From Bidens hawaiensis (taxonomy: Eukaryota; Streptophyta; Magnoliopsida; Asterales; Asteraceae), in contig JAIQDT010000001.1 in NCBI GenBank assembly GCA_021521415.1, positions 4,278,001-4,342,000 on the forward strand: a stretch of 64,000 bases of DNA. Reading direction: 5' to 3'. The notes beneath the pieces were generated by a model, which did not search any database, was not told where the DNA came from, and was given only the letters and a program-made list of their open reading frames with translations. Of the stretch, positions 35,130 to 46,502 are shown one piece after another. The translations under genes and the position numbers were made by a program. Position 1 is the first letter of the stretch, and every line of letters begins with the position of its first letter.

Positions 35130-38100
35130 AAACACCTTCGACCAAGTCATTTTCCATTAAATAATTCATCTTTTGAACATGAATATGCCCCATCCTACGA
35201 TGTCATAGAATAGAGTCCTTCGTTGTTGGTTAGAGACAAAAATTGTTTCAATTGATGTAGATACCTTAGAACTCATATTTAAGACATAAATATCATTCGA
35301 TCGAGGTGATCGCATGACAACCATATCTTCTGGAATGACATATCCCGATTTTAGGATAATGCACTCTTTATCAGTAAATATGATCATGTACTTCTTGTCA
35401 CAAATTTGCGACACACTTAATAAATTATGATCAACTTTGTCACAGTAGTTGACTTTCTCAAACGTGATATGCCTAATTGAAACTTTACACTCTTATGTTA
35501 TCATACCCCCATAATTTCCAGAAAAAGCAACATACACCGTTTGAATATTTCTAACATTTGTTAAGAGGTAAAGATTTCCAGTAATATGACGAGAACATCC
35601 ACTGTCCATTATCCAGTTCTCACCAGACATGGTCTTGATGTACCCTACACATAAATTGAAAGTGATTAGTTCAAAAAGGCAGCCCAGGCCTCAGTCTTGA
35701 GCACCTTTTGACTTTCATGAGAATAATCAAATTTAACAGAATTCAATTGTTGTTCAGCAACTTGGGAATAAGTTATAGGCCTTTTTGACTTTCGTCTTAG
35801 ATAGGAAGCTTGAACGACATTTGAGTTCACGTTCTTACAAATTGGTTCGTTTGGAACAAACTTTGGTTTTACATGAACGGTTGTTTCTTACACATGAATC
35901 ACTTTATGTGGATTCACATTAGAAAACATTATGTGAGTTTCATCATCACACGACAAAGGTCGTCTCAAAATTTCTTTAATCACAGGAAAATTTTTGTGTT
36001 GTTCCTTGATAACGAGTGAATATTCTGAGACTTCTTTTGTCCACAATTTCTCACCACATGACCTTGTTGACCACAAAGAAAGCAACTTCTCATGTCCACA
36101 CGATCATATTGAGATTTGGCAAAAACTGATACCATAGAAGGTTGATGACTCACATTTTTAGTAAGACTCTTGGCCAAATCATCAAACGACACAGATTTCC
36201 TTTTCATGTAAATATCAAGATTAGAGCAGTTTGAAATACTTTGTAATGTGTCAGTTCCAGTTGATTTCACAACATGAACTTTCTTAGCTTTAATCAATGG
36301 GTTTGGTGTGTTTGATGTTTTGGCACAAGTAAACTGACGTTCAAGATTTTGTATATTGGAGGTTTCATTGTGAAAGACACTTTCGATGAACTATGGTTCG
36401 ATAATGCTAATCGAAATGCCTTTCTCAGTGAACATGGTGTCTAAACCTTTTAACTTAAACACATGGCCAGTAGACGGTTTATTCGCAACAGGATTTATGA
36501 AACACAACAAATCCAACATTATCTTTAACGAAGACCTTTTTGCTTTGAATATGGGGTTTTTGTGATGATGGTTGAACAGACACATTGTCATTTTTAGCAA
36601 TTTTAGATTTTGTGTGAACAATAGGTTTAGTAACAAAACTTTCTTCTTTTCCTGCAAAAGGATTTGCTGTGTAATCGTTGTGAAATGGTGGTTGTATTTC
36701 AACAAAACCAATACCTTTCTTTGAATTTTTTTGCTTACCAGACACCTCAATAAATTCATTTAGAAAAAAATGAAGAGTTTCTAAATTTGCCCAATTTATT
36801 TTTCAACTTAAGAACCTCATTTTTAAGTTCAGTTATCTTGGAACGATGTTTCAAGATTTCTTGAAATTTTTTATCATTAGTTGTCATTTTGACAGACAAT
36901 TCAGCCTTAAGATCATGATTACTAACAGACAAAGCTTCAATTTTCTATCTAGATCTAATTTGCGATTCTAGCGATTGTCTATATGTGTCCTTAAGTGAAG
37001 CAATTTCTTTAACCAAACTGTCATTATGGGCTTTTAAAGTTTATAACTTAGGCTTATTTGTCTCACATGTAACATAAGACAAATTAGTAGACAATGTAAT
37101 AAAGTTAGAAGAAGAAGGACTAACCTCATCAGTATTAGCCATGCATACAACTGTAGTTGGCTGCATACGACAAGAATCATCAGAGTCTGAATCAGTGTCA
37201 TTGTCAGATGATAATTCATTCCCACTTGCATCTTGAAATCTTTCATGTTTCTTAAACATTGCCAAATTTGCTTGATTCTTTTTGCATAATAAACGCTGAG
37301 ACCAATCAGTTCCATCAGCTGCAGAAAGTATGACTTGTGATCCCGAAGCAGACGGTTTACCACCAGATGGTTTGTCAGCATTTCTGTCAGAATTTCGTGG
37401 TCCATTGTATTCTTTCTTTGGTTTATCACACTCTTTTGAAAAATGACCAAACTCTTGACAATTGAAGCACTTGCATGAAAAATGACAAACCCAATCTTCT
37501 TGTTTAATGCTGGTAAATCCTTACCAGTTCTTTGCATGAATTTCTTTACTTTTCTCACTGTCATTGCCATATTCCACTTTAGATCCATATGTTCCAAATA
37601 TCAAGGTCTACTTGATCATAATCTTCATCAGTCAATTCACTTGATGCAAATTTACTACCAACCAGATTCTCATACGAAGTCATAAAACCACATAGAAACG
37701 AAAAGTTTTGTTCGGGTTCATTGATGTTCACATTTGGTGGTGGAGTAAATGGTGGTGAAGTAAAGTTGTTTGAAGAAGACGATCCACCAGAGTTCCCATT
37801 GTTTACAGTATATCCAGATTCCATAAAACATACATTCGAATCACTACAAAACGAAGATCCCACATTGGCATTTTGTGTGAGAAAAGCAGTGATTGGAGCA
37901 GTAGTGATGGTTAAAGCATACTACCTTCATAGAAAGGTGGATCATATTTTGATGATTTATGACACTTTAAATCATATTATCTAGCTTCGATCTTTTGCAT
38001 ATATTCTGAAGTAGTTAAATCTTCATTTTTGAAATATATATTTTCTTTGAACACCATAAGAAAATTAGAATATGATGCAGGCCAATCATTCTTCACCGTA

Positions 38101-38658
38101 TCAATCTTATTAGATTCACTCGGTTCCATTTTCAATTTAAACATCTCAGGGATAGAATGATTAAACCTTGTAGTCATTTCTTCTACAGTATCTTCTTTCA
38201 ACAAGTTAAAGTTTCGAAATTGAAACTTCAACATTACCTTTTTGCTTTCTTCAGTTTTCCCATACTTTTCATTTTAACATGTTGAAACAATGAATCACAG
38301 ATCACAATACTTCAACTTGATGGAATATATTATCAGGTAAAGCCATGGTAAGAGTAGAATAAGCTTTTGTCTCAATCTCTAAGGAATTCTTCTCTTCTTG
38401 GGAATACTATGAAAATTCCTTAGGAGTAAAACCAATAGTCTCATCACCAATCATAGGTATAGTATAAAATTCATCGAGACATTAGGAACAATCAGGATGA
38501 ACAGAACCAAGATGAGCACGAAAATGTGTTTCCCACTTTGCAAAATCACTAAATTTCATTAAATGAGGACATTTGCAATGGGATCCAATTTCAGCATCCA
38601 GGTGTAACATTTGTTGTATAAGTGCGTTCTTAGAATCTAACGCATAGAAACCAGCCAT
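35130..38658 (-). pseudogene. gag: Element F gag and start of pol, heavily frameshifted
   Basis: Minus-strand ATG 38658 (MAGFYALDSKNALIQQML). Downstream fragments in changing frames give the TDEDYDQVDLD block (about 37640), first zinc knuckle CFNCQEFGHFSKEC (about 37470-37430), a Ser/Asp-rich stretch (DNDTDSDSDD), second knuckle CFLCGQQGHVVRNC (about 36090-36050), protease core near 35600 (WIMDSGCSR), GAG-pre-integrase strands (SQICDKKYMIIFTDKECIIL) and HIHVQKMNYLMENDLVEG at the A junction. The order is the same as in E. Many indels and stops occur, so no functional product is expected. Confidence 0.78.
37124..37125 (-). promoter_or_regulatory. Candidate 5' splice site inside element F gag
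   Basis: The minus strand reads GATGAG|GTTAGTCCT, aligned with the E donor GAG|GTAAGTCCT and also between codons (E|V of EVSP). The nearest acceptor-like site before pol (TATGTGTAG, AG at 35646-35645) is one reading frame off in this decayed copy. Confidence 0.4.
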
Positions 38659-39662
38659 TTTGAACAAACTGGTTCAAAGATAATTAACAATCAATCAAAC
38701 TTCAAGGGTTAAAAATGAAAATGTTCTAACAAACTGGGAACAATAGTTATAACGAACTGGAAATAACGAATCAATTGTAAGAATTGATTGTTATCTGAGT
38801 AACGAACAAGGAATACTACCACAAGAATTAGCTTATGACAAAGTCGTAACGAATCAATAATGAACTGGGTCAACGAATCAGGTTAAGTTGACGAATAAAT
38901 CCAACGAATAAGATTAACGAATCAGAACTCACAGTAACGATTCAACTTAACGAATCAAGGTAACGAATCAATGATTCAAGGTGATGAATCAAGGAACACG
39001 AAGTAGCTACAGTTGATAGCGAATCAACTATAGTTAATTAACGAATCAGGTTGTTAAAATGGTTATAACAAACTTTGCCACGTTGCACAAGTTTGTTGGA
39101 GACAATAGTAACGAATCATACCACGTGTTTGACGAATCAGGTAACACGAATTAAACTTGATGACGAACTACGATGACGAATTACTTAAAGTTAACGAATC
39201 TTCAACAGATGATGAAGATCTTCAAATCTTCGTCATCAATTTCCAGAAATATGGAAATCTGATGAATACTAAAAACCAACCCAAATCCATAATACTATCT
39301 TAATATATCACCAAATCATTCATGTAATGTATCAAAATGCTCGTACACTCATCGCGAAACCAACTCGACACATCTCATACCCTGACTTAACCAATTCAAA
39401 ACACAATCTAACCACAATTAACCCTCTGTTCCATACGAACTCAGATCCAAATCACAATCACATCAAAACCATTCCAATTACCAATTCCAAGTAACCACAC
39501 ACTCATTATACCTTACTAAACACAAATCTTCCTCAAATCAATCCATTAACACTCAAACCAAGTGTCAATTCAAAAGAATTCAGAAGTAAACTAACAAAAC
39601 TCAATAGTATTTCAATTATCAATCTAAATAAACTCAAATCAAGAGCAATTCGAGCATCGAAA
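38659..39662 (-). repeat. Element F leader with dispersed AACGAATCA motifs
   Basis: Noncoding leader. Positions 38740-39200 hold more than 20 copies or near copies of AACGAATCA/ACGAACT. The same core (TTCGTT/AACGAA) forms the LTR hairpins. Positions 39250-39650 look like ordinary AT-rich leader. Confidence 0.7.
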
Positions 39663-39674
39663 GCTCTGATACCA
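39663..39674 (-). other. Primer-binding site of element F
   Basis: GCTCTGATACCA on the plus strand, complementary to initiator tRNA-Met, 2 nt from the LTR. Confidence 0.85.
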
Positions 39675-39676
39675 CT

Positions 39677-40262
39677 TGTTTGAACCTCAGATCTGATTAT
39701 AATTACCGATTCATATCTAAGATACGTTAATACTACTAAAAGAAACTAGTCCATTGATTACTCTTAAATATGTTGATATATATATAAATATATTATATTA
39801 GTTGTAATAGGTGTAATATGTGTAGATTATATGAAGTTTCGATCGAGAGAGAATCAGATAGAGTGGTGTTACGTTAATCCCAAAACTTAAATTACTAGAG
39901 GTATGAACCTCTATATATAGATGATTGATCTAATTCATTACACATCCCGTAACGAATTAGCATTCACTTCGTTACATTACAGACACGGACGAAAACATAA
40001 CAAATCACTTGATTCGTTATGCCCCATTCGTCAACATTCCACGACGAATGGGAACATACATAATGAACTAAGATCCCATTCGTTAAACATCCTTAACGAA
40101 TGGGAGAAACATTAACTTAATAGAATAGTTCGTTAAACATCCTTAACGAACTAGTATTACATTAACGAACTATAATTAAATATAAATATCTTTTCCATTA
40201 TAATAAATAATAAAGACAAAACGATAAATACAAAGACTCGAGCGCAAAACCGTGCACTAACA
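39677..40262 (-). repeat. Element F 5' LTR
   Basis: 586 bp, plus-strand edges TGTTTGAACC and GCACTAACA. The outer edge is fixed by alignment to the inverted LTR of G (TGTTAGTTCACGG at 41155). TATA-like CTATATATAG lies at 39911-39920 (minus strand). Three hairpins sit at 40022-40152. Confidence 0.8.
40022..40152. repeat. Three adjacent hairpins in F LTR built on ATTCGTT/AACGAAT
   Basis: Hairpin 1 (40023-40052) has arms CCCATTCGTC and GACGAATGGG. Hairpin 2 (40075-40104) has perfect 12-bp arms CCCATTCGTTAA and TTAACGAATGGG with loop ACATCC. Hairpin 3 (40127-40152) has arms AGTTCGTTAA and TTAACGAACT with the same loop. G carries the equivalents at 41262-41400. Confidence 0.9.
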
Positions 40263-41154
40263 ATCATCAAGGAAGAATGGAGTGGATTCTTGATCTTAGA
40301 TGGTAACCTTCATATAATTGAATTACTCATTTAGAATTTCTCTTCTTGTCACCTACATATTATATATATAAGTATTTTTATTTTATAGAAAGTTTAAAAA
40401 TCAACCCCAAAATGATTAAAACTCTCCAATTGAACTAAAACGAAGATTCATTATTAGAATCATTTTTTGACCACGGATCGATACTTGGTTCTTTCCAATA
40501 CTATTATACATATACGATTGGTACACTTGTCTATTTTGTGTGTGTTTAGTCTTAGTAGAAATAAGTTTTATAAATTTAAAGCACGATCTTGTGCAAAAGA
40601 TAAAATCTTAAATCATCCCGTAATATTTTATAAGCACTCAACGCATCACATCAGAAATCAACACCCGGAGACGGAATCACTAAAGATGTAGAGGTTTGGG
40701 TAAAGTCATAGGTATACAAGATGTAGTCATCACTTTAGAGCCAACAAATAACGACACCACCTAAGAAGGTGTCAATGAAATATGTGGTGTATACACAATA
40801 ACCGATACATCCTATGCCACGGTAGAATTGACACATCAGCAACAAACACACTTACCACTGGTTGAGGTATAGTAGTAGAAGGGACATATCCTGAACTTTA
40901 AGGCCCAAGTCCCGGTTTCCAATAACGTTCTCGTTCAGATTATCTTAATGGACTTTAAAATTTGAAAATATATAAACTACCAGATTGTAACCGAAATTAG
41001 TATCAATCTCCCACGAACTATTTTTACTGTGGAATGAATTATAAAAATTACCATTATTTCCAATTTCAATATTGGAAATACTTGGCCCTTCAATGTTTAT
41101 ACTTGAGGTACTCGTAGATACTGGAATAACAACTTTTTCATCATACAACTTTTT
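40263..41154. other. Unassigned sequence between two outward-facing LTRs; possible host DNA
   Basis: The only stretch not explained by a recognised LTR element. It is AT-rich. The most gene-like part is on the minus strand at 41154-40945, where an open frame of about 70 codons (YDEKVVIPVSTSTSSINIEG and onward, ending FSNFKVH-stop) uses varied codons and contains a Ser/Asn-rich stretch and WEIDTNFGYN. It could be the last exon of a gene cut by element G. I recognise no family and see no splice structure I trust. Confidence 0.35.
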
Positions 41155-41500
41155 TGTTAGTTCACGGTTTTGTCGTCTCGAGTCTTTGTAATTTATCGGT
41201 TGTAATTTATTATTATTTTATAGTAAGGGGTATTTATGGAAAAATCACCTAGTTCACTATGTATAGGCTCATTTGTTAAGGATGTTTAACGACTGAGCCA
41301 GTTCGTTATATGTAAAGTCCATTCGTTAAGGATGTTTAACGAATGGACATCAATTCGTTATGTATTTTTCCCATTCGTCATGGAATGTTGAAGAATGGGG
41401 GTATAGCAAAGTGCTAATTCTCTGTGCTTTCCTTTAACTTGAATAAGGCTGTTTAGCCTTGAATAATTAAAGTATTGTTAATCTATTACACCGAACCTCT

Positions 41501-41539
<39 letters not shown>

Positions 41540-41679
41540 CAATACTTCTTTAAGATTAATATTATTACTATTATCAATTACTATCACATATATAACTAAG
41601 AGCATATCAATTAACTAGATCCGAAGTCTAATCAATTGAATACGGTTATGGATTGATTAGATCATTGCTGGTATTTACA
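41155..41679 (+). repeat. Element G 5' LTR
   Basis: 525 bp, TGTTAGTTCACGG to GGTATTTACA. Homologous to the F LTR but diverged. It contains the TTCGTT hairpins (41262-41400) and a (CT)n microsatellite at about 41505-41536 where F has only a short GAGAGAG (minus strand). Confidence 0.78.
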
Positions 41680-41681
41680 AG

Positions 41682-41693
41682 TGGTATCCGAGC
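41682..41693 (+). other. Primer-binding site of element G (one mismatch)
   Basis: TGGTATCCGAGC, identical to the initiator tRNA-Met complement except one C for A. Confidence 0.75.
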
Positions 41694-42595
41694 TTTCTGG
41701 TGTTAGATTGCTCCTAGTTAAGGTAATATTGATAAGAATTTTTTTTATTGGATAAGTATTAGTTTAAAGTTATTTTAACGATTTTGGTTGAATTAACGTT
41801 TGAATTTGTTAACTATGGTTTGAATTCGGTTGAATTGTGTTCGGTGAGAATTAAGGAAGGTTTGTGTGGATTGGTTTGGGTTATTGTGGTTGATTGCGAT
41901 GAGTTTGGATAGGGTCTGAATTTGTACGGAACAGAGTATTGTTCAATTGAATTTTGGTTATCGATTTATTTGTTAAGGTATAAGGGATTAGGATATGTCT
42001 GTTCATGAGTAAATTACGAGTAGAACGAGCTTTGATTTGGTCAATTTGGTGCTATATTGAGGTTTTATTACATAATTGTATTATGGGTTTTTGAAAATTT
42101 TGGATCTGGTAAATTTCCAGATTTCTGGAAATCTGTTTTGAAGATTTGAAGATAGCCTTAATTCGTTATGACTAATTCGTTATTCAGGTGCTTTAATTCG
42201 ATATCAGTCTCTAACTAATTCGTGCCACGTGTAAAGTTTTTTACAACTGAATAACAACCTAGTTCGTTATTCATTGTAGCTAATTCGTGCTCTCTGTAGC
42301 ACATTCGTGCTCTTTGATTCGTCATTGATTCGTTATACTAATTCGTCATTCATTCGTCATACTAATTCGTTATTGATTTGTCATACTCATTCATTTTAGT
42401 TAATTCGTTACTTGATCGTTAAGTTACTGTTTCTGGTTCGTTATCTAGACATCATGCAATTCGTAAAGACTATTGTGCCTGATTCATTACCATTACAACA
42501 CTTAATTCGTTATGATCATTTTTCCTTATTCGTTACTGAAATTTCAATTTTAACCCTAAAGTTTGATTTTTGTTAAGTTTGAACTTTTACTTAAA
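41694..42595 (+). repeat. Element G leader with dispersed ATTCGTTAT motifs
   Basis: Noncoding. Positions 42150-42540 contain more than 20 copies or near copies of ATTCGTTAT/ATTCGTCAT, the complement of the motif in the F leader. Confidence 0.7.
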
Positions 42596-42650
42596 ATGGC
42601 TGGTTTTTATGTGTTGGCATCTCAGAACATACTATTGCAACAAATGTTAC
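42596..42650 (+). pseudogene. gag: Element G gag, first 18 codons only
   Basis: ATG at 42596 opens MAGFYVLASQNILLQQML, clearly homologous to the F gag start (MAGFYALDSKNALIQQML). It is truncated by the E' LTR at 42651. Confidence 0.8.
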
Positions 42651-43065
42651 TGTAAGTTCCCTGGACGGATCGCACGAGATATCTCGGTCTACTCAGGTGC
42701 GGAATCCCTGCGTAGATCGTTACGAGTATAGAACACGAATCACACGAACACACGTTATATATTATAACTCAAACACGTGACGTAATATCACTGTTACAGA
42801 CTCTCGTCCTCACGTTACAATGAACTTTAACAACTGACACGAACTTAAACGACGATTACAAACCAACCCGTAACCTAGGACTATAAATACACGACAACTT
42901 CGCCTGGCATGTTCAGGCGAAGTTGTCCATAACTTCGCTTGACTAACAAGTTCGCCTGTTAAGCGAACTTGTCAGTAACTTCGCTTAAACATACAAAACA
43001 TAATTAAACATTACAGACTCGATTACAGACACTAGACTATGAACTACTGACATTATGCACCAACA
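42651..43065 (-). repeat. Element E' 3' LTR
   Basis: 415 bp, plus-strand edges TGTAAGTTCC and GCACCAACA. Reverse complement of the E LTR with clear divergence. It has four exact AACTTCGC/GCGAAGTT motifs at 42898-43000. Confidence 0.88.
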
Positions 43066-43077
43066 GACTCCCCCTTG
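43066..43077 (-). other. Polypurine tract of element E'
   Basis: GACTCCCCCTTG on the plus strand, AAGGGGGAGTC on the minus strand, adjoining the 3' LTR exactly as in E (58041-58052). Confidence 0.85.
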
Positions 43078-43136
43078 GCAGTAGCTTCATATCTTGATCT
43101 TTAAGCACTTGTCTTGTAATCTTCAATCTTGAATCT

Positions 43137-43980
43137 TCACGCATGCACTCCTTCTCTAACACAAACTGACACAACTCTTTGATACTTCCTCGCTTCGTCC
43201 TTCCAAGCAGGAATATAAAAGATTTTCTTCTCATTAAGCACCTTCAGATCAGCTTGCGATAAGTTTACCAAATGCATCGGATCGTAAACTCTTAGGAGCT
43301 CTTGTTCATCCTCGTCTTCCATCACCGCCTCTACTGTCTCACAATCCACATACCACCACTTAAGGTTCTTTAACACATCCTTGGGCATTGTCTTCATCGG
43401 TACTTCTTTCAGGCACCGGATCGGTTTATACTTCATGACCATCCAAGGTTTTCCATCAGCTCTCAAACCTCTATCCTTGTCTTCAACAAGTTTCCCCTTC
43501 TGCGGTTTCAACAGCCCAAACTTCTTCTCTTTTATACTCTCTCTCCATACAATTTTCTCAATGACTCTAGCCATATTATCGTCATTTCGATTGATTAACC
43601 CCAATCTGGCTAAGTCTTTCACTTCACATTCCGGCAGTGTATTCAACGACCTTAACATTCTTTTAAAATATTGAACGCCGTCATACCGTTTAATCACAAA
43701 GAGCTTCAACTGCTCATCATAGATCCAGCAAATAATCCCTTTCTTCGCTTCAGCATAGCCTTTAATATTGTAACTCTTCTTAAACATTGTAGGGACCGCT
43801 GGTTTCCTCGTTTTGACGAACCACTGAGCATAGCCTTCCTTCCACCTAGGCTGCTCTTCCCATTCAGTCTCATCGATTACTGTCTCATTACCCATATCTA
43901 CTTTCTCCACACCTGGAATGTCATGCTCTACATTCTCTTCTACTATTTCACCTTCTTCAACATCTTCTTCAATCACAATC
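43137..43980 (-). pseudogene. Element E' third ORF, C-terminal 281 codons
   Basis: Minus-strand frame from the D junction to the stop at 43137. It aligns along its whole length with the C terminus of E ORF3: an acidic EEGEIVE stretch, then WEEQPxWKEGxAQWFVKT, YNIKGYAExKKGIICW, KPWMVMKYKP and WWYVDCETxEAVMEDEDEQE, ending EGVHA. The frame is open despite clear divergence from E. The N-terminal two thirds are cut off by D. The apparent ATG at 43988 lies in D LTR sequence and is not the native start. Confidence 0.85.
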
Positions 43981-44569
43981 TGTGACATTCATGATAAAAC
44001 GAGGTACACTATATTCATTACGTAACAAGTAAACGATAAATCGGATAATTTGTAGTGCTTAAACGAGTAACCGACCGATACTAATTATGACCCGTATACA
44101 TACTGAGGGGTTATATACGAGTTATATATATGTTATAGAGGCTAACATATTGATATTTAGGCCTCGGTACGTTTAAAACTCTTTAAACGAAAAAGGTTTC
44201 GTTTATCGATACGCTATAAGCTTAAACGCAATCGTTAATATCAAAACAAGCATTGTAGCATCCGTTAAGCCGAAAAAGATTTATAAAACACTTATATGAC
44301 ATGTTCTAAGCAATCCGTGAAAATATTTTGGAATTTTACAACGAGTCAGTACGTTTTTCTTATTTTACAAAAATAAGCTGAAAAACACTCGTTTTTACGT
44401 TATTTCTCACACCCGAATTAATTTTCTTGCGAAAAACCGGACCCGAACTAAATTTAAAGTGGGCTTTTCATGTTTGGGCTTGTATAATTAGCTTAATGGG
44501 CCAAAACAGCCCATTAGGGGGTCCTATAGAGTTCCGATCGCAGCCCCTTAACTCCCCCACATGTTTTTT

Positions 44570-44577
44570 TTATAAAG
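44570..44577 (+). promoter_or_regulatory. TATA box of element D LTR
   Basis: TTATAAAG after a T-rich run, about 100 nt upstream of the candidate donor. It probably sets the transcript start near 44600. Confidence 0.65.
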
Positions 44578-44675
44578 CTTACACCACAAGCTTGGTTATT
44601 CATTTTAACATACCACAAAATTTCAAGTCCAGCAGCTCTAGTTCTGTTCTCTCAAGTTCCTTTCAAAAACCCTAA

Positions 44676-44677
44676 GG
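44676..44677 (+). promoter_or_regulatory. Candidate 5' splice site in D LTR (leader intron)
   Basis: ACCCTAAG|GTAAGATTC is a strong plant donor consensus, 100 nt downstream of the TATA box. The candidate acceptors are 59820 (upstream ORF) and 60899 (gag). Element E lies entirely within this putative intron. Confidence 0.55.
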
Positions 44678-46068
44678 TAAGATTCAATTCTACCAAGTTT
44701 TAACAAAGTTTGATCCATATGATTATCATATAAACATGTTTTGATTAGTGTTAAACATGTTTAACCATCCAAAAACCCTAAAAATCAAGTAAAATTATGT
44801 TTTGATGTTAAACATGTTTACAAACCAGGAACATATACTTTTTTGGTCAAAAACGCGGATTAGAACATGAATACAACGTTTTTACGGTTAGAAAGTTCGG
44901 TTTGAATCCAAAACCGAAACCCTAATTTTCAAGGCTGTTACATGGATGATTTATGCTTGGTTTGATGTTATATGATATGTAGATATACTGAGTTTGCAAC
45001 CCGAGACCCGGAAAGTCGTTTAAGCTAGCAAAATTCATCGAAAACCGACAAGGTAAACCCGTAATACTCGTTTAGGGGCTGTTTAGTATTAGGTTGTGAC
45101 GTGCTTGTTGTTAGCTTCTGAAAATTTGCAGGGACATAAGGGATCATATAAATGAGTCCCTGTTCAAATTTGGTAATTTTTCGATAAACGGAGAATATTT
45201 GGTGAATTTATTCCCGTTTATGGGCGTTTATTTGGGAAAAATAGCAAAACATATTGAAAAATTATGAAATTTGGTTTTGGAGCTTGATATGGGATAGTAA
45301 GATCACTGGTAAAGTTTGGGAATCATTGGAAATGTCTAAGTATGGTTTGTGCAGCCATGGTTTAACTGAGTTTTAACAGCCGAAAAACGCACAAAAAGGC
45401 ATTTTGTCAAAAGAGTTAGGTTCTGGAAATTTTGCAGGGGCTATGTAGTCACATTGAGGCCATTGGTAAAAATTATGGGATTTTTCGGAGATCGTTTAAT
45501 ATAAACGGGCCATTTATTACATGATTATAACCTATTAAATGAATTTTTATAAATAAATAAATAATCATAAAATTTCTGGAAATATTTTTATAAAATTCTC
45601 CATGTCTTAATGTATTTTTATAAAAATTTACATAATTTATATATAATTACATATTTAGTTATGATTTATTAAAGATTTAAATTATAATTGTTTTAACGAA
45701 ACCGGCAGTTTTGTGTTTAACGGACTGACTGGTATATCAAAATGTCAAAAGTGGTCAAATATCATATTTTTGAATAATATTGATAAAAACGAACTTTTTA
45801 CGAAAATTCCGGACAATTCGAGTGGATTGTGCGCGTTTTGTATAATCAAAACCGTGTGAAAACAGAAACGAACCCTGCAATCAAACCATACACCGAAACT
45901 TTAAAATTCTTTCATAAATCAAATCATTTTATCAATCAATATATTTACTTAAGTTTTATGTGATCTTACCTAATCCCGAAACGTATAAACGATCAACTGA
46001 GCTAGGCTCGGAAAACGGTGAAACTGAGCCAAATCCAGTTTTAAACATTTCATAGTATACAACGTCAC

Positions 46069-46487
46069 TGTTGGTACATGTGTGTCAGTAGTTCATAGTC
46101 TAGCATTTGTAATCGAGTCTGTAATGTAATTATGTTTTGTTTATGTTTGTTTTGTAATGCGCGAAGTTGTCAACAAGTTCGCTATGGCGAACTTGTTGAA
46201 TCAGCGAAGTTATTGACAACTTCGCCTATGGCGAAGTTGTCGTGTATATAAACTGTTTCAGACGAAACAGTTTGTGTTGGTCGTTTTAGGGTTTGTTTCA
46301 GTGTGTTTCGTATTGTTACGTGTCATCTTCTGTAATAGTGACCGTGAGTCACGTGTTCGGTTATTAATATAACGTGTTTGATTTATTGCTCGTGTGATTC
46401 TATCTCTACACTCGTAACTACCTGCGCAGGGATTCCGCACCTGCGTTGTTAGCGATATCCCGTGTACGATCCGTCCAGGAACCTACA
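46069..46487 (+). repeat. Element E 5' LTR
   Basis: 419 bp, TGTTGGTACATG to GGAACCTACA. GCGAAGTT/AACTTCGC motifs cluster at 46158-46240, just upstream of the TATA box TATATAAA (46245-46252). Confidence 0.96.
46245..46252 (+). promoter_or_regulatory. TATA box of element E 5' LTR
   Basis: TATATAAA, directly after the palindromic motif cluster. The 3' LTR copy lies at 58229-58236. Confidence 0.7.
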
Positions 46488-46489
46488 AT

Positions 46490-46502
46490 TGGTATCAGAG
46501 CC
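46490..46502 (+). other. Primer-binding site of element E
   Basis: TGGTATCAGAGCC, the complement of the initiator tRNA-Met 3' end, 2 nt after the LTR. Confidence 0.93.

Larger units (their letters stand above)
35130..40262 (-). mobile_element. Element F: old Sirevirus-type Copia, 5' half only
   Basis: Minus strand: LTR 40262-39677, PBS 39674-39663, leader 39662-38659, gag 38658 to about 35660, then the beginning of pol, truncated at 35130 by the insertion of A. The rest should lie beyond the far end of A, left of the window. Zinc knuckles and the protease order identify Copia. Frequent frameshifts indicate age. Confidence 0.8.
41155..42650 (+). mobile_element. Element G: relative of F, plus strand, truncated within gag
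   Basis: LTR 41155-41679, PBS 41682-41693, leader, and the first 55 nt of gag (42596-42650), where E' has inserted. It aligns in reverse complement with F (39677-40262 and the start of gag). The rest of G lies beyond the nest on the right. Confidence 0.75.
42651..43980 (-). mobile_element. Element E': relative of E, minus strand, 3' end only
   Basis: The 3' LTR (42651-43065), polypurine tract (43066-43077) and 3' part of the third ORF (43137-43980) are visible. Element D inserted at 43981. The rest should lie beyond D, outside the window. It inserted into the gag of G. Confidence 0.85.
43981..46068 (+). repeat. Element D 5' LTR, first part
   Basis: 2088 bp up to the E insertion. It contains a TATA box (44570-44577) and the best candidate leader donor (44676/44677). 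The last five bases, GTCAC, are the E target duplication. No ORF of interest is present. Confidence 0.88.

Noticed and set aside
41505..41536. (CT)n tract as a polypurine primer
   Set aside because: It is inside the G LTR and absent as a long tract from the F LTR, so it is a microsatellite expansion.
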